Assembly: GCA_002411515.1 (NCBI GenBank)
Contig: DHTF01000119.1
Span: 2,191 to 23,850, forward strand
Length of the DNA stretch: 21,660 bases
Direction of reading: 5' to 3'
Source of the DNA: Proteiniphilum sp. UBA5267
Lineage (GTDB): Bacteria > Bacteroidota > Bacteroidia > Bacteroidales > Dysgonomonadaceae
The translations under genes and the position numbers were made by a program. Each line of letters begins with the position of its first letter. The first letter of the stretch is position 1. Positions 1 through 7,475 of the stretch are shown here, piece after piece. Below the pieces are notes generated by a model. That model ran no database searches, was not told the origin of the DNA, and saw only the letters and a list, made by a program, of their open reading frames with translations.

Positions 1-728
1 ACCTCTTCCTTTACCTGCTCATCGGTATAAAGTCTTTGTGTGCGCTGGGTAAAACCCAATCCCCAGCGTGGAGGCAAGGTGCCTCCACCGCAGTATAAAT
101 TATACCTGCGGATTGCGTCCATCGGGGTAGGGCCTGCAAAAAGATATATTTCCACACCTTCGGCAGGGACCAGGATCTCTACGGCATCGGAATAGGGGCG
201 CGACGACCATTTATTATCGGTATTCCTGTCTTGTGCAACCGGAGCATTGGGGCTATCTTTTCGAACGCCTGTTCCTGCGTAAACTGTCAGATAGCGTGCA
301 GAATTTACCAATACGCCATACCCCTCACTAGAGACGTAAAAGGGAACCGGCGCATGAGTCCGACCATTGTCTTTTCCCCCGTAATGGTCTACATGCAGGT
401 TCAGAATTTTGCCCCGCTGATGTACAGTCTGAAAATTCAATCCAAAACCGTACAATTGCTCTCCTTTTATCAGCGGTATCCGTAAAGATGTCTTGCCGTC
501 CGATACTGCTCCTACAACCTCATTAGCGAATGCTGGAAAGTTCGCATTCGGCATCTTCTTTAAAGCCTCGGATTGAGGCGAGACGTTGGCCACACTCAAC
601 AAAGAATATGCTTCGGGTGTTCCAATTACTCCCTTCCAAACGCCCAGTTCAACCTGCTGCCAGTTCACTTGTGCAGAAATAAACAACGTGACAAAAGAGT
701 AAATTATGCCGACTACTATTTTCTTCAT
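1..728 (-). CDS. Glycoside hydrolase family 31 protein, N-terminal part (runs off the left edge)
   Basis: Translating the minus strand from the ATG at 726-728 gives 242 codons with no stop, so the C-terminal part lies outside the window. It opens with a short signal peptide (MKKIVVGIIYSFVTLFISAQ). A GH31-type N-terminal beta-sandwich follows, with YGFGLNFQ and then HVDHYGGKDNGRTHAPVPFY, the usual 'yG.Ge....l...g......n.D....n...PFy.s..gyG' pattern. At the edge the segment PPRWGLGFTQRTQRLYTDEQ marks entry into the catalytic barrel. GH31 enzymes are mostly alpha-glucosidases or alpha-xylosidases. The catalytic aspartates are outside the window, so activity and specificity cannot be read. It starts 31 bp after the stop of the upstream lyase-like gene on the same strand, which suggests co-transcription. 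Export points to a periplasmic or surface enzyme that removes alpha-linked residues from imported glycans. Confidence 0.85.
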   Translation of the reverse strand, partial: MKKIVVGIIYSFVTLFISAQVNWQQVELGVWKGVIGTPEAYSLLSVANVSPQSEALKKMPNANFPAFANEVVGAVSDGKTSLRIPLIKGEQLYGFGLNFQTVHQRGKILNLHVDHYGGKDNGRTHAPVPFYVSSEGYGVLVNSARYLTVYAGTGVRKDSPNAPVAQDRNTDNKWSSRPYSDAVEILVPAEGVEIYLFAGPTPMDAIRRYNLYCGGGTLPPRWGLGFTQRTQRLYTDEQVKEE

Positions 729-759
729 GTGATTTTATACGTAGATTGTTTTGCGCTGA

Positions 760-1929
760 TTAAAGCCATATGATTGGATTCCGTATGGGCAGGTTTCGGA
801 TAACTTCTTCATTTTCAGGAAAATGGTCGAGTGTTTTCCACACCTCAAGGTATGTTTCATTCTTTAATCCGATTGCCCCGAAGAAAAGGAAGGGTTGCGC
901 AACAGGCCACTCATCCCAATACATTACATCGGGTTTATATTCCCACGCGGATTTATCTATTACAAAAGGTAGTAAAAAATCAAACGCTTTCTGCATATTT
1001 TTTCCGTCCGGTGTGGTATATGTCCACAGGTTGTCCTCTTCTGTCGACAATATCCGACAAACCGTGGCCATTGCATCGAGATTAAATAGTGAATACCCGT
1101 ATGGTTTGGTCCTGCTTAACTCGCGCGGAAAACTTCCATCTGTCCCCATCTGATCCGGTAGAAGAATTGTCTTATACCGATCAGTGCAGAGATCCAGCAC
1201 TTCCTCGTTGCCGGTATATTTTGCAAAGATGGCAGCCTGCATCACCCAGCATGTGCCGTGGTTGTTCTGTGCATTCATCTCGGCTATTCCGTAGTCATGT
1301 GTTGTCAGCCACGTCAGATATTCTGTAATCCATCGCTTGGTGCCTTCCTCATCCTCTTCCGACAACAATTCCAGTTCTTCCATTTTCAATAACGATTGCA
1401 CCACCTCAATCAGGTGAATGGTGTCGATAATTCCTATTCCGCGCCCGGTTGTGATGCCCTTGATTGCCTGTGCATAGAGCAGGTTCGGACTCATTCTGGT
1501 CTCTTCGTCGATAAACCAGGCCCGGATATGTACCAGTGCAGCATCAATATATTTCCGGTCTTTTGTCAGCAGATAAGCCGACGTTAGGTTACCGACCAGC
1601 GTGCTGAAACGTATCATCGCATGACGGTGTGCTACAAAATTGTCGGGATTTGTCTGGCCATCGCGTCGCACGTAGGGGCCTTCCGGATTGAGTGAGTCGG
1701 GCCACCAGTAATCTCCTTCCGAATAAAAATCATGTATTCCTCCCGCACTTCTTTCGCACTGATGATCGGTCACCGTGATCGGTTTTTCGTTCAGATTATT
1801 TTCCGCCCTTTTCAGTACCTCATCTTTTAATTGACCCTGTACAATCTTTGTCACCGGATCTCCCATGGAACAAGATTCCAAGGAGAGGAGTGAAGCAAAC
1901 AGTATCAGTAATGTAAAAAAGTTTTTCAT
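760..1929 (-). CDS. Alginate-lyase-superfamily lipoprotein (candidate polysaccharide lyase)
   Basis: A 389-residue protein from the ATG at 1927-1929. An in-frame ATG ten codons upstream (1957-1959) is less likely because the signal peptide MKNFFTLLILFASLLSLESC starts at the inner Met. Cys20 in LESC is a lipobox, so I expect a lipoprotein. The body resembles the alpha/alpha-toroid alginate_lyase family (PF05426-like): HDFYSEGDYWWPD near residues 66-78, NPDNFVAHR near 94-102, and a NNHGTCW motif at 222-228. In PL5-type lyases an Asn-His pair in this setting is catalytic. KPYGYSLFN at 275-283 supplies candidate catalytic tyrosines. Its size and WWPD motif recall families such as PL38 (glucuronan-active), but I cannot assign the family without a search. 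Likely role: beta-elimination cleavage of a uronic-acid-containing polysaccharide at the cell surface or in the periplasm. The GH31 gene follows after 31 bp. Confidence 0.78.
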   Translation of the reverse strand: MKNFFTLLILFASLLSLESCSMGDPVTKIVQGQLKDEVLKRAENNLNEKPITVTDHQCERSAGGIHDFYSEGDYWWPDSLNPEGPYVRRDGQTNPDNFVAHRHAMIRFSTLVGNLTSAYLLTKDRKYIDAALVHIRAWFIDEETRMSPNLLYAQAIKGITTGRGIGIIDTIHLIEVVQSLLKMEELELLSEEDEEGTKRWITEYLTWLTTHDYGIAEMNAQNNHGTCWVMQAAIFAKYTGNEEVLDLCTDRYKTILLPDQMGTDGSFPRELSRTKPYGYSLFNLDAMATVCRILSTEEDNLWTYTTPDGKNMQKAFDFLLPFVIDKSAWEYKPDVMYWDEWPVAQPFLFFGAIGLKNETYLEVWKTLDHFPENEEVIRNLPIRNPIIWL

Positions 1930-2141
1930 TGTTAATGTAGTTATTTTATGAATATTCATTCGTTTTATAATCTGTTTATCACGTGTATTTCGACTTTCCC
2001 CGAATCAATCACGATGATAAATGAGAATGTGCTCGAGCACAATTTACTCCTTAATAAAATATATAATTATTTATTAGTTAATCATTTAATATCCTTTTAT
2101 ATCGTTGAGACGTATTTAGAACCAGAATTCATTATTTGAGT
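1930..2141. other. AT-rich intergenic region between fucP and the lyase gene
   Basis: A 212-bp gap between two minus-strand genes. It contains a perfect 14-bp palindrome (2028-2041) and an AT-rich run at about 2044-2110. I found no TAnnTTTG box on the minus strand and no obvious terminator hairpin after fucP. The small open frame inside it is not convincing. Confidence 0.5.
2028..2041. promoter_or_regulatory. Perfect 14-bp palindrome TGTGCTCGAGCACA, candidate operator
   Basis: The sequence equals its own reverse complement over 14 bases, with a central CG. It sits about 100 bp upstream of the start of the lyase-like gene (1929) and about 100 bp past the fucP stop. A perfect dyad with a central CpG is the usual shape of a LacI-type operator, but no such regulator is in the window. 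The regulator and the function are inference. Confidence 0.4.
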
Positions 2142-3467
2142 TTACGAATATACCTTTTTGCTTCTTCTATAGGTTTGCGCACCGTACCAAGCCACCACCA
2201 CGAAGCAGATAAATGGCAGAATAAAAGAAGCATTTACAGCAGGAAAATTACTTCCGATTGTTTTCAGGTCAATGATCGAGGCCTGTAGCGGAGGCAATAC
2301 CGATCCACCGAGAATAGCCATGATCAATCCTGCAGCACCGAATTTGGCATCGTCCCCCATGCCTTTCAATGCAATTCCATATATCGTGGGGAACATCAGC
2401 GACATACAGGCCGATACGGCTACCAAGGAATATAATCCCGATATATCTTGTAAAAAGATTACTCCCAAGGTGAAGATGGCTGCTGCCACCGCAAGGATCC
2501 GCAACAACTTGCCCGGATTGATGAATTTCAAGAGATAGGTGCATACAAAACGGCTCGCACAAAAAATAATCATGGCTACGATATTGTACTTCTGTGAAAG
2601 CACCTCTGCAGCCTGTTCTTCCATTCCCTGGGCCATGAAAACCCGGGTGCCGTATTGAATGATGAAGGTCCAGCACATGATCTGCGCGCCCACATAAAAA
2701 AACTGTGCAATTACTCCTTGTCGGTAGTTGGGGATGGAGAAGATTCTTTTCAGCGTGGGGATGAAATTTATTTCTTTATTTTTATCTCCGTTGGTTGGCA
2801 TGTGGGCAATCCAGATGATCAGAAACATCGCCATCACCACCAGCCCGATGGCAAGATAGGGCGCAATGAGGATGGAGAGGTCGGACTGCTTCATCGCGAT
2901 GAAGTCTGCATCGGGAAGCACTGCCCTTTCGGAGGTGCTCATTGGATTCAGCCGTGCCTGAATAAAATTCATGGCTACATACATACCTGCCAGCGATCCC
3001 ATCGGGTTGAACGACTGCGCCAGGTTGAGCCTGCGTGTAGATGTCTCTTCCGGTCCCATGGTCAGAATATAGGGGTTGGCGCTTGTTTCCAGGAACGACA
3101 ATCCGCAGGTCAGGATAAAGTAGGCAGCCAGAAATGGGTAGAAACTGCCTGATTCTTTTGCCGGCAAAAAGAGAAAAGCTCCCACAGCATAGAGCAATAA
3201 CCCCAGCATGATCCCTTTTTTGTAGGAGAACTTCCTGATAAAAATTGCCGCCGGAAAAGCCATGGCGAAATAGCCACCATAGAAAGCCAGTTGTACCAAT
3301 GCACCCTCCGTGACGCTCATCCGGAAGATCTTGGAGAAAGCCTTGACCATGGGATTGGTAATGTCGTTGGCAAAGCCCCAGAGTGAAAAACAAGCTGTAA
3401 TGAGGATGAACGGCAGTAAATAATTCAAGCCGTTGTGTTTGAGTAACGATGATTTTGATGTGTTCAT
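2142..3467 (-). CDS. fucP: L-fucose:H+ symporter, MFS family
   Basis: A 441-residue polytopic membrane protein with about 12 hydrophobic segments, the length expected for FucP. The N-terminal half matches the family closely: FSLWGFANDITNPMV in TM1 (Asp35 aligns with E. coli Asp46), AFYGGYFAMAFPAAIF in TM2, and LSFLETSANPYI with Glu127 aligning with E. coli Glu135; both acids are needed for sugar-coupled proton transport. RLNLAQSFNPMGSLAG follows, also typical. It would bring L-fucose across the inner membrane after uptake into the periplasm. Its start is 13 bp from the fucU stop, so it is the last gene of the fucR-fucI-fucU-fucP unit. Related FHS permeases carry other sugars (glucose/galactose, N-acetylglucosamine), but the company of fucI and fucU makes fucose the best call. 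Confidence 0.92.
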   Translation of the reverse strand: MNTSKSSLLKHNGLNYLLPFILITACFSLWGFANDITNPMVKAFSKIFRMSVTEGALVQLAFYGGYFAMAFPAAIFIRKFSYKKGIMLGLLLYAVGAFLFLPAKESGSFYPFLAAYFILTCGLSFLETSANPYILTMGPEETSTRRLNLAQSFNPMGSLAGMYVAMNFIQARLNPMSTSERAVLPDADFIAMKQSDLSILIAPYLAIGLVVMAMFLIIWIAHMPTNGDKNKEINFIPTLKRIFSIPNYRQGVIAQFFYVGAQIMCWTFIIQYGTRVFMAQGMEEQAAEVLSQKYNIVAMIIFCASRFVCTYLLKFINPGKLLRILAVAAAIFTLGVIFLQDISGLYSLVAVSACMSLMFPTIYGIALKGMGDDAKFGAAGLIMAILGGSVLPPLQASIIDLKTIGSNFPAVNASFILPFICFVVVAWYGAQTYRRSKKVYS

Positions 3468-3480
3468 ATTTTTCTGTATC

Positions 3481-3906
3481 TCACTTTACGACTCCTTTTT
3501 TCAGAATGATGTTGGCATACAATGCTTCTTCTCCGGTAGCGATGACTGCATACGATTTTCGGGCCCTTTCATAGAAAGCGAAACGTTCAATATATCCTAT
3601 TGTAAATGATTCTCCAGACGTGAGCAGGATCTTCTTGTAATCTTCCCAAATCTCCGGATTGTAGTCGTCTCCATCGACTACTTCCATCAGAAAAACCTGC
3701 TGTTCGCTGTAGGTGTCGAGCGGAAATAATTCCATGATGGCGCCCAGTATTTCAGTCCCCGATATTCCGTCGGCGCGGATTACATTCTCTGAAATGCTGT
3801 GGCAGGGAAAGTTGCCATCGGCAATTACAATTTCATCGCCGTGCCCCATCTCCATGAGCGTCTTGAGTAATTGCGGCGATATTGTTTTTGGTATTTTTTT
3901 AAGCAT
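3481..3906 (-). CDS. fucU: L-fucose mutarotase
   Basis: I take the start at 3904-3906, giving 141 residues, close to the 140 of E. coli FucU; the longer open frame to 3972 only adds residues encoded by the intergenic hairpin. It belongs to the RbsD/FucU family. MGHGDEIVIADGNFP at 20-34 contains the conserved catalytic His22. RADGISGTEIL, ERFAFYERARKSYAVI (107-122) and ANIILKKGVV at the C-terminus also match FucU. The enzyme interconverts alpha- and beta-L-fucose in the cytoplasm, supplying the anomer used by FucI. It lies between fucI (68 bp upstream, with a strong hairpin in the gap) and fucP (13 bp downstream). Confidence 0.93.
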   Translation of the reverse strand: MLKKIPKTISPQLLKTLMEMGHGDEIVIADGNFPCHSISENVIRADGISGTEILGAIMELFPLDTYSEQQVFLMEVVDGDDYNPEIWEDYKKILLTSGESFTIGYIERFAFYERARKSYAVIATGEEALYANIILKKGVVK

Positions 3907-3921
3907 ATACCTCTGTTTTAG

Positions 3922-3968
3922 ATTCGTGGGCATGCATTCCGTCGTTACCGGTGATGCATGCCCCGAAT
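3922..3968 (-). repeat. Stable intercistronic hairpin between fucI and fucU
   Basis: The arms at 3922-3937 and 3954-3968 pair over 15 bp with one bulged base; the core GGCATGCAT/ATGCATGCC is perfect. The 16-nt loop (3938-3953) can form a small inner CCG/CGG stem. In the minus-strand transcript the hairpin begins 6 nt after the fucI stop and ends 15 nt before the fucU start. No T-run follows it, so it is probably not an intrinsic terminator. A role in mRNA stability, processing or differential expression of fucI versus fucU/fucP is inferred. Confidence 0.7.
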
Positions 3969-3974
3969 GCATTA

Positions 3975-5744
3975 TTATTTATAAATGGGACCGAAATTCT
4001 TGCAGGCCCTATAGTCGGCTCCCTCCTTGTCCATGCCAAAAGCATTCCATGCCGAAGGACGAAAGATCTCCTCTTCATTCACGTTGTGCATGCACACCGG
4101 AATACGCAATATCGAGGCCAAAGTAATCAGATCCTGACCGATATGTCCATAACTGATAGCGCCATGGTTTGCACCCCAGTTGTTCATTACCGAATAAACA
4201 TCTTTGAATGCACCTTTGCCGGTTATACGGGGTGCAAACCAGGTGGTGGGCCAGGTTTTGTCGGTACGCTCGTTGATGATATCGTGTATCTTCGGATCAA
4301 TCTCCACGCTCCATCCTTCTGCAATCTGCAAGACCGGTCCCAGACCGTCGACCAGGTTCAACCGGCACATGGTCATCGGCATGCCGCCCTCCGAAAGGAA
4401 AGTGGAGGAGTAGCCTCCACCACGGAAATAATCCCTGTTGGCAGGTGACCATGTGGTTGCATCCAAGCAAGCTTTCACTTCTTCCTCAGTGATGTACCAG
4501 GATTCTTTCATGGCCGGTTCGCCGTTCAACTGCTGTTTACCAGTGGCGTCGAGCGTGGTAGCCCCAGAGTTAATCAAGTGAATGATGCCGTTGGCAGCTT
4601 TTCCGGTAAGTTCCTTTCCCGATACACGTTTTACCGATTCAGGGCTCCAGAAAGTCCGCACATCCGAAAAGAGTTGGGCCTTATTTGAAAGCAAATGTCC
4701 AAAAAGCATGGATACGCTGTTGAGCGAGTCGTTTTCGGTAGCCAGTACATAAGCTTCACGGATGCCGTTCCAGTCGAATGAACTGTTCAGGATGGTTTCA
4801 CTGAAATCACCGTTTGGTAAAAAGTCTGTCCACTGACGTTGTCCTTGGAAACCTCCCAGCAGCGCATTGTGCCCGATGGCTTCTTCCTTGAAACCCATCT
4901 CTTGGAGTTTGGAATTTCCTTTCATCAAGTCGCGGATAATGAGGGTCATCTTCACCACAAACTCCCAGTCTTCATCTTTTTCTTTCCTGCTTTTTTGTTT
5001 CTCAGGCCGGTTGAAATCTATTCCTTCGTTCACCTTGCAATATTTTTCGGTCCAGGCCATCGCCTTGGCATACTCATCGGGATCATAGATGCCTTCCTTC
5101 ATGCGACGGAGAATCTCGGTGGAATCGACTGATTCGTTGCGCATGCCCAGGTATTTCTGGAAAAAATCAGGATTGACCATTGAGCCGGCAATACCCATAC
5201 AGGTGCCTCCAATAGCCAGATAAGACTGTCCCCGCATGGTGGCCACTGCCTGTGCTGTACGAGCAAAACGGAGCAGTTTTTCTTCCACGTCCTTGGGGAT
5301 GGTGTTGTCGGTGGCATCCTGTACATCTCTGCCATAGATGCCGAAGGCCGGTAATCCCTTTTGCGTATGAGCAGCCAACACAGCGGCAAGGTATACAGCA
5401 CCCGGTCGTTCCGTGCCATTGAAACCCCAGACTGCTTTGGGATAGTGTGGATTCATGTCCATTGTCTCCGAACCGTAATTCCAACTAGAGGTAACGGTAA
5501 TGGTGGCACCTACGCCTTCCCGCTCAAACTTGGCGGCACAGGCAGCATTTTCTCCAACACGGCCAATGGTCCCGTCGGCAATGACACATTCAACGGGACT
5601 GCCATCCCCGTTTTTCAAGTTTGTTTCAATGAGTTTGGCTACTGATTTTGCCAGGTTCATTGTTTTCTCTTCAAGACTCTCTCTTACACCTCCCTGACGA
5701 CCGTCAATGGTAGGGCGTATACCAATTTTTGGATACTTATTCAT
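3975..5744 (-). CDS. fucI: L-fucose isomerase
   Basis: A 589-residue protein, nearly the length of E. coli FucI (591), and alignable to it from memory over most of the C-terminal half. It converts L-fucose to L-fuculose (and D-arabinose to D-ribulose) in the cytoplasm with Mn2+. The metal and catalytic residues are in place: Glu337 in ATENDSLN, Asp361 in [10 protein letters not shown], and His527 in NNWGANHG. The N-terminus has [20 protein letters not shown] and ADGTIGR, both family hallmarks. [21 protein letters not shown] and [11 protein letters not shown] follow in the expected order. The gene follows fucR after a 57-bp gap on the same strand. No truncation or frameshift is seen. Confidence 0.97.
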   Translation of the reverse strand: MNKYPKIGIRPTIDGRQGGVRESLEEKTMNLAKSVAKLIETNLKNGDGSPVECVIADGTIGRVGENAACAAKFEREGVGATITVTSSWNYGSETMDMNPHYPKAVWGFNGTERPGAVYLAAVLAAHTQKGLPAFGIYGRDVQDATDNTIPKDVEEKLLRFARTAQAVATMRGQSYLAIGGTCMGIAGSMVNPDFFQKYLGMRNESVDSTEILRRMKEGIYDPDEYAKAMAWTEKYCKVNEGIDFNRPEKQKSRKEKDEDWEFVVKMTLIIRDLMKGNSKLQEMGFKEEAIGHNALLGGFQGQRQWTDFLPNGDFSETILNSSFDWNGIREAYVLATENDSLNSVSMLFGHLLSNKAQLFSDVRTFWSPESVKRVSGKELTGKAANGIIHLINSGATTLDATGKQQLNGEPAMKESWYITEEEVKACLDATTWSPANRDYFRGGGYSSTFLSEGGMPMTMCRLNLVDGLGPVLQIAEGWSVEIDPKIHDIINERTDKTWPTTWFAPRITGKGAFKDVYSVMNNWGANHGAISYGHIGQDLITLASILRIPVCMHNVNEEEIFRPSAWNAFGMDKEGADYRACKNFGPIYK

Positions 5745-5761
5745 TTTCTTTACAGTTTAGA

Positions 5762-5770
5762 ATGTAATAT
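5762..5770. promoter_or_regulatory. Operator-like site ATGTAATAT in the fucR-fucI gap
   Basis: This 9-mer differs by one base from ATGTAACAT found upstream of fucR, and lies 18 bp before the fucI start. It could be a third FucR site. A single-mismatch 9-mer in AT-rich DNA is weak evidence by itself. Confidence 0.25.
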
Positions 5771-5801
5771 TTTTTATGTCATCTAATTGCATTACAGATA
5801 A

Positions 5802-6785
5802 TTAAAATGATTCTCTCTTCTTAATGACAGTCGGCAAATAGACCTGCACGACTTGCTCATCAAGTACAAAATCTGCTGCTATGCGACCCATTTCGTCCCA
5901 ATCGATTCCGATGCTGGAAATGCCGCTTTCAATCACTTCATAAAAAGGGTTTTCATTGTATGCCAACAATCCGTAATTCTTTCCAGGTTTTAAACGATCC
6001 TTGCGTCCCTGCTTTACAATTTTCACAACATCTTCCTGTTTGATAACCAAATAGAAGTAATCTTTCTGAATCACTGTTCTCTCCGAAATCTCATCAAGAA
6101 TACCGAATTCCAACTTATGGTCGAGACAAAAGTCACTAAAGGCTGTTTTGCTACTCTGCGGATGCTTGTGGTATTTGTTGTGAACGAAAATAAGCTTCTT
6201 GTATTTACCCAAATCTTTTTTGATAGACAACAAGGCATCGTACAAACCTTTGTCGAAATCCTGGCAGACATAGGAATATCCATTTTTATCGAATTTTCCG
6301 AAATCGAGCAACAGCAACTTCTTCTTGTCGATTTTCATCAATACATCGGCAAACTTTTCGTTGTCGTAATTCATGACCAGATATTTGTTATACCTGCCAA
6401 TGGAATCATGTACGATGTTATTGAATAAATGTTCGTTGTATTGGTGAAACCAAAGATCAATTTTGTACGACTTAGGTAAGCGCGATACAAGTAAATGGTG
6501 TAAGGCCTCTTTAAAAGGGGAATATTCATCCAACAAAAGCAGGATGTTTTTGGTGTGAGAGGCAACGTAGTAGTTTTTTCCGTGAATGGCATCTATCATA
6601 CCCCGTGCCCGCAGGTCGGAAAGAGACTTGAACACGGTATCTCTTGAGACTGAGAACTGACGGCTTAAATGGTTGATCGAGGGTAGTTTTTCACCCACTT
6701 TCAACTCATTGGTGGCAATGGCATCCTGGATGTATTCTGCCAATTGCTGGACTTTGGTTTTCTTCCCGTCAAATATCAAACTCAT
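5802..6785 (-). CDS. fucR: GntR-family transcriptional regulator of fucose utilisation (FucR-like)
   Basis: A 327-residue protein with an N-terminal GntR winged helix-turn-helix (about residues 8-76): GEKLPSINHLSRQFSVSRDT covers the recognition region and RGMIDAIHGKNYYV is the wing. From about residue 78 the protein switches to a LacI/periplasmic-binding-protein-like effector domain (KNILLLLDEYSPFKEAL; near the C-terminus, EVIESGISSIGIDWDEMGRIAADFVL), the AraR/FucR arrangement rather than a UTRA domain. In Bacteroides thetaiotaomicron a GntR protein heads the fuc operon and represses it until L-fucose binds; the same position here supports that role. Its own upstream region has a TACATTTG box, paired inverted repeats and a 10-bp direct repeat, consistent with autoregulation. 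Confidence 0.88.
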   Translation of the reverse strand: MSLIFDGKKTKVQQLAEYIQDAIATNELKVGEKLPSINHLSRQFSVSRDTVFKSLSDLRARGMIDAIHGKNYYVASHTKNILLLLDEYSPFKEALHHLLVSRLPKSYKIDLWFHQYNEHLFNNIVHDSIGRYNKYLVMNYDNEKFADVLMKIDKKKLLLLDFGKFDKNGYSYVCQDFDKGLYDALLSIKKDLGKYKKLIFVHNKYHKHPQSSKTAFSDFCLDHKLEFGILDEISERTVIQKDYFYLVIKQEDVVKIVKQGRKDRLKPGKNYGLLAYNENPFYEVIESGISSIGIDWDEMGRIAADFVLDEQVVQVYLPTVIKKRESF

Positions 6786-6820
6786 TCTAGGAAATTTTTA
6801 CATGGAAGTAGCATCTACTG

Positions 6821-6840
6821 TTCTGTGCTGTTCTGTGCTG
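6821..6840. repeat. Exact 10-bp direct repeat in the fucR leader
   Basis: TTCTGTGCTG occurs twice in tandem (6821-6830 and 6831-6840). It lies between the fucR start codon and the putative -7 box, so it would be in the 5' leader of the transcript. It could be a regulator-binding repeat or a slippage-prone element; the function is unknown. Confidence 0.6.
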
Positions 6841-6849
6841 ACATGGATG

Positions 6850-6857
6850 CAAATGTA
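6850..6857 (-). promoter_or_regulatory. Putative -7 promoter box of fucR (TACATTTG)
   Basis: On the minus strand this reads TACATTTG, matching the Bacteroidota -7 consensus TAnnTTTG. It is 65-72 bp upstream of the fucR ATG. A good -33 TTG at the usual spacing of about 19-21 bp is not evident. Confidence 0.5.
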
Positions 6858-6865
6858 TATGCTTA

Positions 6866-6904
6866 ATGTTACATTAAAAAAAGTTTCTATATGTTATGTA
6901 ACAT
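6866..6904. promoter_or_regulatory. Paired ATGTTACAT / ATGTAACAT operator-like sites upstream of fucR
   Basis: ATGTTACAT at 6866-6874 and its exact reverse complement ATGTAACAT at 6896-6904 are each near-palindromic, with centres 30 bp apart, close to three helical turns. The first lies just upstream of the -7 box. This placement fits binding of a dimeric or tetrameric regulator such as FucR over the promoter; the assignment is inference. Confidence 0.45.
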
Positions 6905-6994
6905 ATTTCTTTCCAAAATATAGATTACCTGACGATTCCGAAAATGATTCACTTCATTCAGTAAGACCTTGGGGGCTAAATCAAAAAAAGAGAA

Positions 6995-7030
6995 GGCTGT
7001 CTCAAAATAACTGTGGAGATGGTCTCTTTT
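6995..7030 (+). terminator. Terminator-like hairpin with no gene upstream
   Basis: GGCTGTCTC (6995-7003) pairs with GAGATGGTC (7016-7024), including three G-U pairs that work only in the plus-strand transcript, followed by TCTCTTTT. No plus-strand gene ends here. Confidence 0.4.
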
Positions 7031-7089
7031 CATTTGCACATTTTCCCATGAAGGGGGAAAGTCCTAGAAGAAACAACGTCCTGTACGGA

Positions 7090-7111
7090 TAATGCACGGG
7101 TAATGCACGGG
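7090..7111. repeat. Tandem 11-bp repeat TAATGCACGGG, two exact copies
   Basis: Copies lie at 7090-7100 and 7101-7111, followed by a decayed third unit (TGATGGGTCG). The array is non-coding in any credible frame. Confidence 0.6.
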
Positions 7112-7174
7112 TGATGGGTCGTTATCTCCTCATTGTTATATAAGCGAAATATAAGGGAAATAGGGAGAGATACC

Positions 7175-7207
7175 GAGCAAGGTAGGGACCAGGTGGGAGC
7201 ATGGTAG
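7175..7207. repeat. Degenerate 11-bp tandem repeat, three units
   Basis: GAGCAAGGTAG, GGACCAGGTGG and GAGCATGGTAG are consecutive 11-bp units. The unit length is the same as that of the nearby TAATGCACGGG repeat, but the sequence differs. Confidence 0.45.
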
Positions 7208-7260
7208 TGTCTCGTCTGCAGTAATTGTAAATTAAAAGCAGGACAATACATAGAAGAAGA

Positions 7261-7293
7261 GACTGTCTCAAAATTGAGGCAGTCGCTTTTTTT
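7261..7293 (+). terminator. Intrinsic terminator-like hairpin, no gene upstream
   Basis: GACTGTCTC (7261-7269) pairs with GAGGCAGTC (7276-7284) over 9 bp with one U-G pair, loop AAAATT, then GC and a run of seven T. The form is canonical for the plus strand. No annotated gene precedes it, so it may end a small RNA or be a relic. Confidence 0.55.
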
Positions 7294-7475
7294 ATCTCTT
7301 TTTTCGCTTTTTTTATCTATTGTTGGATAAAGATATAACTTTCTTCATTGATTTTTTACAGTATTTAATTGAGTCGACCTGATTTATATATAATTATATA
7401 ACAGGTGTTTACTTATTTCGATATTGCCTGCTTGAGACTTATGTGCTATACATTGAGATGGAATTGTTATAAAAA

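Larger units (their letters stand above)
6905..7475. other. Gene-free divergent region with hairpins and short repeats
   Basis: I see no credible gene between the fucR promoter and the promoter of the Sus-type operon. The stretch holds two plus-strand terminator-like hairpins (6995-7030 and 7261-7293) and two small sets of 11-bp repeats (7090-7111 and 7175-7207). Open frames here are short, lack family features and overlap the repeats. Confidence 0.6.

Noticed and set aside
2782..3393. 203-codon open frame on the minus strand inside fucP
   Set aside because: It is another frame of the fucP coding strand; fucP itself is full length with clear family motifs.
3907..3972. N-terminal extension of FucU
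   Set aside because: The extension is encoded by the intergenic hairpin and is absent from FucU proteins; the inner ATG gives the normal length of 141 residues.
6673..7092. 139-codon plus-strand open frame over the fucR start and promoter
   Set aside because: It begins antisense to fucR, runs through promoter and repeat sequence, and looks like random translation of AT-rich DNA.
7090..7207. Possible CRISPR array
   Set aside because: The repeats are only 11 bp, adjacent without spacers, and there are no cas genes.
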